DNA from: Chrysophaeum taylorii
Taxonomy: Eukaryota; Sar; Pelagophyceae; Pelagomonadales; Pelagomonadaceae
DNA length: 64,000 nucleotides
Direction: 5' to 3'
Assembly (NCBI GenBank): GCA_029834535.1
Contig: JAQMWT010000091.1
Coordinates: 26,001-90,000, forward strand
Part shown: piece by piece, positions 23,600-34,365 of the stretch
How positions within the stretch are numbered: the stretch's first letter is position 1
How the letters are laid out: each line of letters begins with the position of its first letter
Notes under the pieces: model-generated
What the model saw: the letters and a program-made list of their open reading frames with translations, nothing else
Database searches by the model: none
What the model was told of the DNA's origin: nothing
Made by a program: the position numbers and the translations under genes

Positions 23600-24089
23600 T
23601 CCAGAGAGTTGACTCACATCGCATGTAACTCTCTGATACTCCTTACATCACCCTCCTTCCCTCTTTTCTTATGAGGGTTTTCTCTCTGAGCTAACCACGG
23701 CTTTCCCTCGTCATCGGCCTTCCTTCCATCCGCTTTCTACTTTCTATACAACGTTTTATCTCTGGGCTAACCACGGCTTTCCCTCGTCCTTGGCCTTCCT
23801 TCCATCCGTTTTCTACTTTCTAGACAACATGAAAATCGTCGAGTGTCTTCCTCACACTAGGAGAAATCCGCCCTTGCGTGCCGTAAGGTCCAGAGAGTTC
23901 ACTGTTTAAATCGCAGTAGCTCTGTTCCTCGTTGTCGGTGTGAAAGCTTCTCCGGGATCTGTTTTCCCTGGGAAGTAAGGAGCTTCAACCCTGCCTTGTG
24001 TAGTAGCACGTGACATGCGGGGTGGTCTAGTCACCCCTAAGACCGCACGCGGTCTCTACCTTACACCCGGAGAGGGTCAAATCTCGCCA
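23600..24089 (+). repeat. Copia LTR, plus strand
   Basis: About 490 bp, same family as 8,846-9,246. It ends TCTCGCCA directly before the primer site. An internal duplication of about 90 bp (GGCTAACCACGGCTTTCCCTC-type block near 23,695 and 23,768) makes it longer than the other copies. Confidence 0.75.
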
Positions 24090-24103
24090 GGTTATGGGCC
24101 CAG
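24090..24103 (+). promoter_or_regulatory. Primer-binding site, half-tRNA initiator Met type
   Basis: GGTTATGGGCCCAG directly after the LTR CA end, identical to 8,832-8,845 on the minus strand. It is complementary to the anticodon region of initiator tRNA-Met. Confidence 0.8.
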
Positions 24104-24614
24104 ACGCGTAGGTGTGTTAGTCCAATTGTTTTGTGCGCTTAACGATGTAATCAGTTACACGCCTGGTTACAAGTACAAAACGACAAGTGCAGGCGCTGGT
24201 CTACTGTACATATTTGTCGTGCGACGGTGCGTGCCCACCACTAATCGGCAAGTGAACGAGTTGGGTCGTTCACTGGGCACGTGCACTCGTATGATACAAT
24301 AAAACTAACTTTGCCCAGTGCTTGTACGCGGAATACAAGCAAAGGTTTTTACCTTTCGACCCCAACCAAGGATCGTCTGATAAGAAAGGATGTATTTCTT
24401 GTCAGTCTCAGGTCACTCTGTTTAATTGGCATTGTGAACTGTTTGGTCTCGTACATAATTCCACGCTTTTAAGCGTTTATACTCAACGCGTACTGTACAT
24501 ACGATACTCGCACATGCGAACCCTTCTTTCGTATGTGCTGTTATTGTTTATGAATCCGTGCCCTAACCAACCGTGATAGGTCACATTTCAAGTCAAGCCC
24601 AAATTCATGCTTCT
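24104..24614 (+). other. Copia leader
   Basis: About 510 bases, similar in blocks to 8,364-8,831. It contains an AATAAAA-like motif near 24,298 and no convincing gene. Conservation between two copies suggests an RNA-level role. Confidence 0.45.
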
Positions 24615-25111
24615 ATGTCAAGCTCGAAGCCAAAGCCGATCACGACCACCGACATCCTTAAACTTGAGCAGCAACTTGTTGACAAGCTAAACGATGCTCT
24701 AAGATTTCAAGACAACTCCGCTAAAATAAATCTCTAGTTTGATATGCTTCGCAGGTATTTATCTTTCTCACACGCGGACGCCACATTCAATTATGACTCG
24801 CGGGAAGCCTTTATTAGGCCCGCACCCGACTACAACACGACTTTGGATTCCGCTATTGCGGAGTTATTCATCAATAGGCAGAATCATCATGTCGGTGACC
24901 TAAACCTCCCCGACATTTCTGCTCTTCCGATCCTTCTACAGTCATGGCACTACATTCCCCGTCATCATAATCTCTCAAATGATGAACGTGATGCTCTAGC
25001 CCCCTTGTTCTTTCTAAATGAGTGCAATTTAGTGAGCCCTGATATTGATGCACAGGTCAAACGCACTATAAGCAACCTTGACCTACAATTCCCCATCTCG
25101 GTCGTCTACGA
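24615..25111 (+). pseudogene. Copia Gag N-terminus, cut by a Helitron
   Basis: Starts MSSSKPKPITTTDIL, parallel to the Gag at 8,363. One in-frame TAG (near 24,736, where the relative has Gln) splits it. It runs to SVVYD and stops where Helitron sequence begins after the base A at 25,111. Confidence 0.8.
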
Positions 25112-25407
<296 letters not shown>

Positions 25408-25752
25408 CAAGTGCAGGCCAGTAAGTTCACCTAGTCCCAATCTCTAACCCCAGCAAGTTCACCTGTTCCCGTTAAGTTCACCTAGTCCCAATCTCTAACC
25501 CCAGTTCGGCGTAAACCCAATCTCACCCCCGTAAGTTCGGCGTAAACCCGCACCCACTCACCCCACTCTCCTTTGAGCTCGTCGCTCTCACCCCCGCCAA
25601 TCTAAGCTGCTTTGATCCGCACACGCCGCTAAGCTTTGAGTTTACTCTAAAAGCCCCAGTAAGTTCGCACTTGGTCTCAGTAAGTTCACCTGGTCACTAA
25701 GTTCACCTAATCCCAATCTCTAACCCCAGTAAGTTCATCTGGTTCCAGTAAG
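25408..25752 (-). mobile_element. Helitron 3' end fragment, inverted
   Basis: Begins with CAAGTGCAGGCC (the reverse of the family 3' end) and carries the ~20-bp AGTAAGTTCACCTGGTCCC repeats up to where a plus-strand Helitron begins. The helicase part is missing. Confidence 0.7.
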
Positions 25753-25830
25753 TCTTAACTACTAATCGACAGATGTTTGTCTGTCTGTTTGTCTGTCTGT
25801 CTGTCTTTAAATGTCGACTGTCTGTCTGTC

Positions 25831-26180
25831 CTTACCCTGATCGCCGACTGCGGTTGCGATGGAGGACGGTGCCTCATGAATCCTGAGCCTTGCGAGGGCA
25901 TCCGCCCTCCCGGCGTAGGTTGGCACCTAGTCGCCTCCCGGGCGGGCCGGTTGGCAGCCGGAACGTTCGCAGTGGGACGGGGTATGAAGACGGAAGGTTA
26001 TCGACGAGTTGGTTGTCAGTCACATCGCGGTCTCCTCGTCGCATGGCGACAAGCTTGATGGTCACTCTCCGCCGACCGACCTTTCGGCGCTCCTCGTCTA
26101 CAGGCCCGTGATTCCGGACTGGTTCCTGTCGGTCCGGCCTGGCTCCCATGCTCGGGAGAGGTCTGAAGTTAGTTAGTTAG
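25831..26180 (+). mobile_element. SINE-like retroposon, subfamily A, copy 3
   Basis: Plus-strand copy from CTTACCCTGATCGCCGAC to the TTAG tail, inserted in the short TGTC repeat of Helitron H4. Both flanks read TGTCTGTCTGTC, which fits a target duplication but is weak evidence inside a repeat. Confidence 0.85.
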
Positions 26181-27018
26181 TGTCTGTCTGTCCCTCGATT
26201 TAGGGTAAGGATCAGGTAGGCCCGCGAGCCAGACAGTGATCCTCTAAGCCGTCTACGGCGACCTCGCAGACTGTTTCCACGACCCGCGGCGGCTCTTTCA
26301 GCGCGCCATTCTCACGCCCCGTCGAAACGATGTTGTCGACGCTGACAACGCGCGCATGACCGCGGCCTTTTTTTCCCGGAGACGAGGCGTCGGAGTTCTT
26401 TTCGGCCGACTAGGTTGGGTCGGAAGACGACGCCTCGCTCTCAAGAGTCGAGTTTTGAACTCCCTGACAACCAACGGCATGCTGACTTTGATCGCGAGCT
26501 TAAAGTCTTCGCAACCTCGACCCGTCGCACGGCCACTGCAACGGTACCAGATACATGATCGATCGTGTCGTTGTCACCGAGGCTCCTTCAACCTGTATCC
26601 CTTGAGGCCCGCCGACGCCAAACGATCACCAAGAGCCAGGGCCTGACGCCCCGCGAGGTCGGCGTCCTCTTTCCCAAGCCCGTCTTCTGCCACGTCCAGC
26701 TCTACGTGGCTCTCTGTCGATCGGCAACCCCGAGGATATCCTCTTCTGGGTCGACGACTCCACCCTACCCCACACGTGCTGCGCAATACCGATAAGCCCC
26801 CTCCCGGCGTCTACACGCGCACTGTAGGTGAGCTTGCTGGGACCAGGTGAACTTACTGGGGTTTGAGATTGGGACTAGGTGAACTTAGTGACCAGGTGAA
26901 CTTACTGAGACCAAGTGTGAACTTACTGGGGCTTTTAGAGTAAACTAAAAGGGTAGCGGCGTGTGCGGATCAAAGCAGCTTGGCGGGGGTGAGAGCGACG
27001 AGCTCAAAGGAGAGTGGG

Positions 27019-28042
27019 TCTTAACTACTAATCGACAGATGTTTGTTTGTTTGTTTGTCTGTCTGTCTGTTTGTCCCTCGATTTAGGGTAAGGATCAGGT
27101 AGGCGCGAGAGGATCAGGTAGGCGCGAGAGCCAGACAGTGATCCTCCAAGCCGTCTACGGCGACCTCGCAGACTATTTCCACGACCCGCGGCGGCTCTTT
27201 CAGCGCGCCATTCTCACGCCCCGTCGAAGCGATGTTGTCGATGCTGACAACGCGCGCATGACTGCGGCCTTTTTTTTTCCGGAGACGAAGCGTCGGAGTT
27301 CTTTTCGGCTGACTAGGCTGGGTCGGAAGACGACGCCTCGCTCTTTACAGTCGAGTTTTCAACTCCCTGACAACCAACGGCATGCTGACTTTGATCGCGA
27401 GCTTAATGTCTTCGCAACCTCGACCCGTCGCACGGCCACTGCAACGGTACCAGATACATGATCGATCGTGTCGTTGTCACCGAGGCTCCTCCAACCTGTA
27501 TCGCTTAAGGCCCGCCTACGCCAAACGATCAACAAGAGCCAGGGCCAGACGCCCCGCGAGGTCGGCGTCCTCTTTCCCAAGCCCGTCTTCTGCCACGTCC
27601 AGCTCTCGTGGCTCTCTGTCGATCGGCATCCCCGAGGATATACTTCTGGGTCGACGACTCCACCCTACCCCACACGTGCTGCGCAATACCGATAAGCCCT
27701 CCCGGCGTCTACACGCGCACTATAGGTGAACTTACTGGGACCACGTGAGCTTACTGGGGTTTGAGATTGGGACTAGGTGAACTGAGTGACCAGGTGAAAC
27801 TGGGACCAGGTGAACATACTGGGGTTTTTAGAGTAAAGGGTTTTTAGAGTAAACTCAAAGGTTGGCGGCGCGTGCGGATCAAAGCAGCTTAGATTGGCGG
27901 AGGCGAGAGCGACGAGCTCAAAGGAGTTGGTGTGAGCTAGGTGAACTTACTGACCAGGTGAACTTATATGAAACTTACTGGGACCAGGTGAACTTACTGG
28001 GGTTAGAGATTGGGACTAGGTGAACTTACTGGCCTGCACTTG
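27019..28042 (+). mobile_element. Helitron H5 nested in H4
   Basis: 1,024 bp with variant 5' end TCTTAACTACTAATCG and 3' end GCACTTG before a T. Helicase fragment at about 27,138-27,695 with the same motifs (RAILTPRR, TINKSQGQTP). A short duplicated AGGATCAGGTAGGCGCGAGA lies at 27,090-27,130. Confidence 0.78.
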
Positions 28043-28148
28043 TGCGAGTTTACGCCGAACTTACTCGGGTTAGAGATTGGGTTTACACCGAATTTGCTGG
28101 GGTTAGAGATTGGGACTAGGTGAACTTACTGGCCTGCACTTGTTCACC

Positions 28149-28546
28149 CTTACCCTGCGATCGCTAACCATTGGTTGCGATGGAGGACGGCGCCTAACAC
28201 GCTTGCTCCCTGCGGCGGCCCCGGCCGTCCCGGAGTGAGACGGTACCTGCTCGCCTCCCGGGCTGGTCGGTTAGCACCCGGAAAGTCCGCGCTGGGATGG
28301 GGTTAGCTCGGTTGGGCAGAACGCGACGGACAGGTCGATTGTTCGTGGACCAATACGTTTGCGGCCTGCGACGCTTTTGCACGACTTCGCACAAGACCGC
28401 GCGCAGTGGCGGTCCGTCATCAACGAGTCCTCGTCCCTCGCCTCAGCCCCAACTGCGTGATTTTCCTCTGTGATTCCGGATCGGCTCCTGCCTGTCCGGC
28501 CCGGCTCCCATGCTCGGGAGAGGTCTGAAGTTAGTTAGTTAGTTAG
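28149..28546 (+). mobile_element. SINE-like retroposon, subfamily B, copy 3
   Basis: Starts CTTACCCTGCGATCGC and ends with the shared hairpin and TTAG repeats. TCACC flanks both sides, a possible short target duplication. It lies between Helitron H4/H5 and the inverted H6. Confidence 0.8.
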
Positions 28547-29309
28547 TCACCTGGTCCCAGTAAGTTAACCTATGTGCGCTGCGCGTGTAGACGCCGGGAG
28601 GGGGCTTATCGGCATTGCGCAGCACGTGTGGGGTAGGGTGGAGTCGTCGACCCAGAAGAGGACATCCTCGGGGTTGCCGATCGACAGAGAGCCACGTAGA
28701 GCTGGACGTGGCAGAAGACGGGCTTCGCCAAGAGGACGCCGACCTCGCGGGGCGTCTGGTCCTGGCTCTTGGTGATCGTTTGGCGTCGGCGGGCCTTAAG
28801 GGATACAGGTTGGAGGAGCCTCGGTGACAACGACACGATCGATCATGTATCTGGTACCGTTGCAGTGGCCGTGCGACGGGTCGAGGTTGCGAAGACTTTA
28901 AGCTCGCGATCAAAGTCAGCATGCCGTTGGTTGTCGGGGAGTTGAAAACTCGACTGTAAAGAGCGAGGCGTCGTCTTCCGACCCAACCTAGTCGGCCGAA
29001 AAGAACTCCGACGCCTCGTCTCCGGGGGAAAATGGCAGCGGTCATGCGCGCGTTGTCAGCATCGACAACATCGTTTCGACGGGGCGTGAGAATGGCGCGC
29101 TGAAAGAGCCGCCGCGGGTCGTGGAAGCAGTCTGCGAGGTCGCCGTAGACGGCTTGGAGGATCAATGCCTGCCTGGCTCGCGCGCCTACCTGATCCTTAC
29201 CCTAAATCGAGGGACAAACAGACAGACAGACAGACAGACAGGCAGACAGACAGGCAGACAGACAGACAGACAGACAAACAAACAAACGTCTGTCGATTAG
29301 TAGTAAGGA
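28547..29309 (-). mobile_element. Helitron H6, 3' truncated
   Basis: Minus-strand copy with the helicase fragment (about 28,606-29,165), a TGTC-type tract and the 5' end at 29,309. TAGTAAGG is doubled at the 5' end. Its 3' repeat array is cut by the SINE at 28,546. Confidence 0.72.
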
Positions 29310-30866
29310 GTAGTAAGGCCAAGTCGGGTTTTTTTCGGCCTTTTTCTCGGGGGGAAAGCCCCCCGAACCCCCCGGGAATTGGGGGGCTCTGCCCCCCAAA
29401 CCCCCTGCCGGGGGACACCCCCGGACCCCCCACGCCCCCCCGGGCCTCTGCTGGCGCGCACCGACTCGGGTGCCGACCAAAAACGCCGTCGCACGCCGTG
29501 GAAACGTTTTTTTTTCGTCATTTTCGGTTCTTGAAGATGTTCAGATCCGTTATGAGGGTTTATGGTAGAGCGTGTGGCTTCTGGGGTTAAGGGTTATGCG
29601 TGTGTTATTTTCGGCTTGCGTGCCGCGACGCGGTGGACGTGGCCTCCGACCACACGCCCGTTTTATTCTCTTTCTGTTCCGTGGGATTTCGTGGGAGGAG
29701 ACAACAGGTTCAGGGTGGAGGAGGCGGACTCCCCATTGGGGAGTGTAAGGCCGAGGGAATATAGGGTGTAGTAGTCTTTTATTAATATCCATGGTGCGAG
29801 TTCGAGGAGGTAGACAGGGATGAGGCGGCGGAGAATGGAGCGCGCACCGTTTTGGAGTTGAGAGGGCGTGCGTTTCGAGGGAGCACGACGGAGATTTATC
29901 CGTGTGGTCGATGGTGGCCGATGGTGTAGACGTAGATAGCGGACGCGCCGTCGCGGTCGACGGTCGAGAGGTTCTCGCGGCGAGGACGGCCGCTGCGGGA
30001 AGAGCGAGGCGTGGCCGTGGAAGCGGGCTTCGCCGTAGACGCGAGCGGGGAGGTCTTCGTCTCCGTCGGCGATGGCCAGAGCGCGGCCACGGGCCGTTGT
30101 CGTGGACGCGCGCAGGCGCGCGGCCGGTCGTCGGCGCGCTGGCGCGCGGCGCGGCCGTCGCCGCGTTGTTCCTGGTCTTCGATCCGTAGGCGCTCCAGCA
30201 GTAGGTCGCGAGGTTTGCGATGGCCAGATCGCACGGCGGTGGCCGCTCGCAGCGGCGACGAAGACGCCGGCACGCATCGTATCGAAGGTTAAACGGTCTT
30301 GGATCCACCGAGTCGACGGTCGAGTCTCGTTCGGTCGCGCGCGTTCTCGAGGACGTCCCGTCGGAAGAGCGAGTCGTGGCCGTGGAAGCGGGCTTTGACC
30401 GCAGACGCGAGCGCGGCAAGCCGTTCTCGATTTCGGTGGCCGGTCTCAGCAGCGGCGACGAAGACGCCGGCACGCATCGCGCGCGTACCGAAGAGTTCGC
30501 GCGTAAAAAAGGCGAAATCGCGTCGCATTTTTGCGCGCGCCAGAACCCCGAAAGAAAGGATACCCCGCATGCCATGCCGGCGTCGAGGCTCGCGTCCCTG
30601 GCTCGAGCGAAGGAATAAGGGTAAGGGTTTTTTTCTTCGAAATACTCTCGATTTTTTACGACGACCAGGATCCGAACTCGAGACGTACGTACCGCAACCT
30701 CCCCAGATTCTCGCTCAAAGTTCGTCGGTCTCTCCCACAACAGAAGGCTCTCCTGCACTCCAAGAAGAAAACATTTTATAAATAGCAACGCTTTTGGCGC
30801 ATACATTAGCAAAAGAACAGAAAGTAGGTCGCGGGTGAAGCGTTTTGAAATGAATCGGCTTTGCAA
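29310..30866. other. GC-rich sequence without a credible gene
   Basis: 29,330-29,450 is built from short inverted G-run and C-run blocks (CCCCCCGAACCCCCC, GGGGGGCTCTGCCCCCC). 29,930-30,490 contains two diverged copies of a segment sharing GTGGCCGTGGAAGCGGGCTT and GCGACGAAGACGCCGGCACG. Open frames on both strands here are rich in Arg, Ala and Ser and look like by-products of GC content. No conserved domain was recognised. Confidence 0.5.
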
Positions 30867-30872
30867 AACGCA

Positions 30873-31083
30873 GATTTTCTCGGCCCGTTTCGAGCATACA
30901 TGCTGCTTTGAACAGAAAGTATAGTTCCGTTAATGTGCTGTGACGGACAGACACACGTTTCCCAATTAATTATTGTGGATTTTCTCGGGCCGTTTCGAAC
31001 ATACATAGGGATTTGAACAGAATGTAGAGATCCGTTGATCTCGAGTGACGGACTGACTGACGTTTCCCAATTAATTATTGTGG
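30873..31083. repeat. Two-unit tandem repeat, about 105 bp
   Basis: Two adjacent units each run from GATTTTCTCGG to CCCAATTAATTATTGTGG, starting at about 30,873 and 30,978, with roughly 80-85 percent identity by eye. No gene is seen. Confidence 0.75.
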
Positions 31084-31418
31084 AAGGATTAGGGCCTAGT
31101 TTCAGACCTAGGGGCGCACAGACTGGCCCTGGGAGGGATTACAGGGTTTAGGAGTAAACTATGGGATTATAGGGTTAAGTTTAGGTGCGGGCTTCGCTCA
31201 GGTCGAGCGAGATCGTGGTGTGTAAGTGTAACATGACCACGGCGCCGAGAAAGTACACAACAAGTCGCGTGCCCTGACAAAGGTTAACGACTAGGAGTGA
31301 TCGCCGCGTACGCTGTCGCAGCTCAGAGCATGCAAACACGAGGCTCCACTTTACTCAACCTAACCAAACAAAGCAAAGTTCAGCATGTGCGTTCGGAAGG
31401 CCGAGTTGCAAGCACGGC

Positions 31419-31868
31419 GTGTACAGTATGGTCAACAGCGCGCCGGCGCTGTTGTTTAAGTGCAAAATACAAGGCTGCAACTTTTATGAGCATGCTGCTC
31501 GCTGTGATGGGCAAGTAGACTATATCGCTACGTGTGCTGAAAGCCACACCTGCTCCGATCCTTTGTGCCGACGAAGTCCCAACTATCGCGCGGAGCACTT
31601 CCGCGAGGCCGTGACGGTCCTATCATCAAGGGCACCATGGAGGGCAAGTCAGGCGGCTCTACTCGGCAATTGCGCTTTCGATAGATATCCACGACAGCGT
31701 CATCCGCCAAAGGCACGAGATGACGAACCGGGATCGTTCGCTGGAATCTGTCAAAAACATCGAAATCAGGTGCACCCGAATGCTCTCGGGCGACGAAATA
31801 GCGCGGAATCCGCGGTGTCTTGCGCAGGCTTAGCTGTGGATTTTGTTCTGCGATCGTTCGCATGTTGA
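31419..31868 (+). pseudogene. Possible MULE-type or WRKY/GCM-like zinc-finger fragment
   Basis: A 149-codon ORF opens with FKCKIQGCNF, then a ~20-residue gap, then ESHTCSDPLC. This C-x4-C ... H-x-C layout resembles the N-terminal zinc finger of Mutator-like transposases. No DDE domain follows, and the remaining residues are not recognised. It may equally be a chance ORF. Confidence 0.3.
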
Positions 31869-31874
31869 TGCATG

Positions 31875-32506
31875 TGTGGCGGTAACGCCCCTCCCTCCGC
31901 TTACCCGTCCTCTTGCCTTGAACTTGTAGATGTCACCCATCTCCACCTGTCTTCCTCCGGATTCTCATGTACGGGAGGTTTGTATTGCTCTTGCCGATCT
32001 TAGCATGTCTTTCTTGCCTTTTTTTGGAATCTATTGACTCTTTTTTTTTTGGAATCTATTGATTCTTGCCTAATCCCTCATCAAAAATTTTGTCCAGCCT
32101 CAAGATGGTACGTACGTGAGCGCCACGTTGGGCGTGTGGTGGGAACCACCTGCGGTTCGGGCTATTTTGAAAGGCCACGTTGTGACCGCCTGTCCGGCAA
32201 AGCGGGGCGGGTGAACTGAGTTTCCACTACAGTGGTCTCGGAAACGGGGACTGAGCGCTTTCGGGTTGTTGTTGCGCGAACCCGGAGTTACTCCGCTCTA
32301 CGTGTTCCGTGCGGTCGGCGATTTGAGAAGCGATTTGAGAGTAAGACCGACGTGGCGAGAGTAGAGTTCCGCGGAATTCGGTGGGGCATTGTTGTGTGTT
32401 TTATGCGAAGCGGAACGACGAGTTGCGAGTGAGAACGTCACTCTGACTCGAGGGCAGATATTATAAGTCCCAAGAACCAAGGGCAAACGCGTTCATTGGG
32501 GCTGAA
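31875..32506 (+). repeat. LTR and leader of the methyltransferase-carrying element, copy a
   Basis: Begins TGTGGCGGTAACG, close to the gypsy LTR start TGTGGCGGCAACT at 54,636. Blocks up to ATTGGGGCTG match the reverse strand of 47,560-48,000, including GGGCGTGTGGTGG, GCGGTTCGGG and CACTACAGTGGTCTC. The LTR probably ends near 32,125, but I could not fix its boundary. A poly-T tract lies at 32,041. Confidence 0.55.
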
Positions 32507-34365
32507 GTGTCGATCACAACCCCGGGCACGTGGCAAAGGAGACTCTGTAAGACCCGTGTACCGAAAAAGCGCGCAGACGTCGTTCAGCGGCCGGCATTTA
32601 ATGAACGACGACGGAAAGGAAATTCAGGTGCCAAGCGGCAGAAAACCACTATCAGCGGAAGACACCGAGCGATGGAGCGATTCGATAGAAGCTGGATGCG
32701 GGACGCCTCGGAACGACTCCGACGCGCAATTACGCCGGCCAGCGACATACCCGTCCAGGGGAGACTCGAAGCTCCAACGGACGACGAGAGAAGCAGAGCC
32801 GCCGCCCCAGAGAACGCGCCAAGCGTGGCTAGTGCGCCCGAAACGAGCTCTGTTGCAAGAGAAATGACACCGGACATAGCGGATACCACAACAGTTCCGG
32901 TGTCTGCGACAGCAACTGGGGGCGAGCCGATGATGTCAACACCCGCACGAGAACCAGAGGAGGAAGCGGCTGCCACTGAACGGCCTCGGCCAGCACCCGA
33001 AATTTCCGCCACAACTCGGAAACCGGAAGAGCGCGCGCCTCCGATTCCTCCAGCAGTCAGCACCGCAGAAGAAGAAAAGAAGGAGTCTGAGTCAGAGATG
33101 ATTCGTCTTTTATTGGAACGAGTCGATCAATTACGTGAGCGTATGAATTTGCAACAAGGCCAATATCAATCGCAACTCGACTCCGCGCGAGAAGAAAACG
33201 GCCGACTTCGGCGGGCGCTCGAGGCCGCGTTGGGAAGCCAAGAATGACGAGCGCCCTCTCCGGACGTGACTCGTGTAACCCCGGAGAGAGGAGACGAAAC
33301 CGTTTCTTCGTTCTCGGACATGACGCCACCACGTGGGTATCCGGAACCCTCAGCGAGGCACCATTCCGTGCGCGGCCCAGAACGCCCTCATCTCACCGAA
33401 CTGCCGTTTGGTGAAAAGGTGCCAGGTATGTTGAACAAAGGGCATAGTCTCTACAAGCTGGCATTTCCACCGCTAGCAGGGCCTATTATCAAGTCGAAGG
33501 ACGAGACCTCGACGTGGTTTGCTCAATTGAGGAGAATGCTTAGTGGAATTTTCGATGCGCCCTCGGTAGCGATGAACCTGCTCGGAGTCGAGTATCTGCG
33601 TGGGCCCATGAATGTCTATTTGCATTGCGAAAAGAGTCGTGGCGAGATGTGAGGCAAATATCATCGGGGTATCATCACCAAAGACGATTTACTTCGGCAC
33701 GATCACAGTGTCTGGACGACATGGGTGAAGCTTTAGTGCTAACCTGCCTCCCGATACCCACTATGGAGCAATTACAGAAGGATGGGTACAAGATGCGGCA
33801 AGGGAGTTTGCCGCTGCAGAAATATATCCGCAAGTAGGTGCAATTGTTCGGTCTGTGGAGAGCTTCGACGGGCCAAAAGCTGGATCCATCTTTACTTCGA
33901 ATACACTTCTTCGATGGATTGCGAAAAGAGTCGTGGCGAGATGTGGGGCAAATATCATCGGGGTATCATCACCAAAGACGATTTACTTCGGCACGATCAC
34001 AGTGTCTGGACGACATGGGTGAAGCTTTAGTGCTAACCTGCCTCCCGATACCCACTATGGAGCAATTACAGAAGGATAGGTACAAGATGCGCCAAGGGAG
34101 TTTGCCGCTGCATAAATATATCCGTAAGTGGGTGCAATTGTTCGGTCTGTGGAGAGCTTCGACGGGCCAAAAGTTGGATCCATCTTTACTTCGAATACAC
34201 TTCTTCGATGGCCTGTCCGCCGAGGTACGTAACAGCATCGAGTACGCTCAGCTCCTTAACCCAGTGATGTCTCGCAGCCTGGGTGAGGTGATCGCCCTTA
34301 CCCAGTTCTTAGCGAATATTCATCCCCATCTGGCCGCGAAGGACAACGACGAGAAGAAAGGATAG
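32507..34365 (+). pseudogene. Gag of the methyltransferase-carrying element, copy a
   Basis: The N-terminal ORF 32,507-33,247 (246 aa) ends in a coiled coil (LLLERVDQLRERMNLQQ). A capsid part follows with WFAQLRRMLSG, YHRGIITKDDLL, RQGSLPLHKYIRKWVQ and LRIHFFDGLSAEVRNS, which is Ty3/gypsy Gag-like and matches copy b. There are several frameshifts, and a 294-bp tandem duplication doubles part of the capsid. Confidence 0.7.
33624..34211 (+). repeat. 294-bp in-phase tandem duplication within Gag
   Basis: Units 33,624-33,917 and 33,918-34,211 are nearly identical and exactly 98 codons long. Unit 1 has TGA and TAG where unit 2 has TGG, so the stops arose after the duplication or were corrected in one unit. 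Confidence 0.85.

Larger units (their letters stand above)
25753..28142 (+). mobile_element. Helitron H4, interrupted by a SINE and by Helitron H5
   Basis: The 5' end is the variant TCTTAACTACTAATCGACAG at 25,753. The helicase fragment lies at about 26,240-26,795. It is broken by a SINE (25,831-26,180) and by H5 (27,019-28,042), and its own 3' end GGCCTGCACTTG is at 28,142. Without H5 the flanks read GAGTGGG^TGCGAG, which matches the same place in other copies, so H5 is nested inside H4. Confidence 0.7.

Noticed and set aside
29550-30866. 438-codon minus-strand ORF
   Set aside because: Rich in Arg, Ser and Ala, in a GC-rich stretch where all frames tend to be open. No domain is present and internal DNA repeats explain its pattern.
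32507-33063. Minus-strand 159-codon ORF opposite the Gag start
   Set aside because: It is the antisense shadow of the Gag N-terminal ORF. The plus frame matches the Gag organisation of the other copy.
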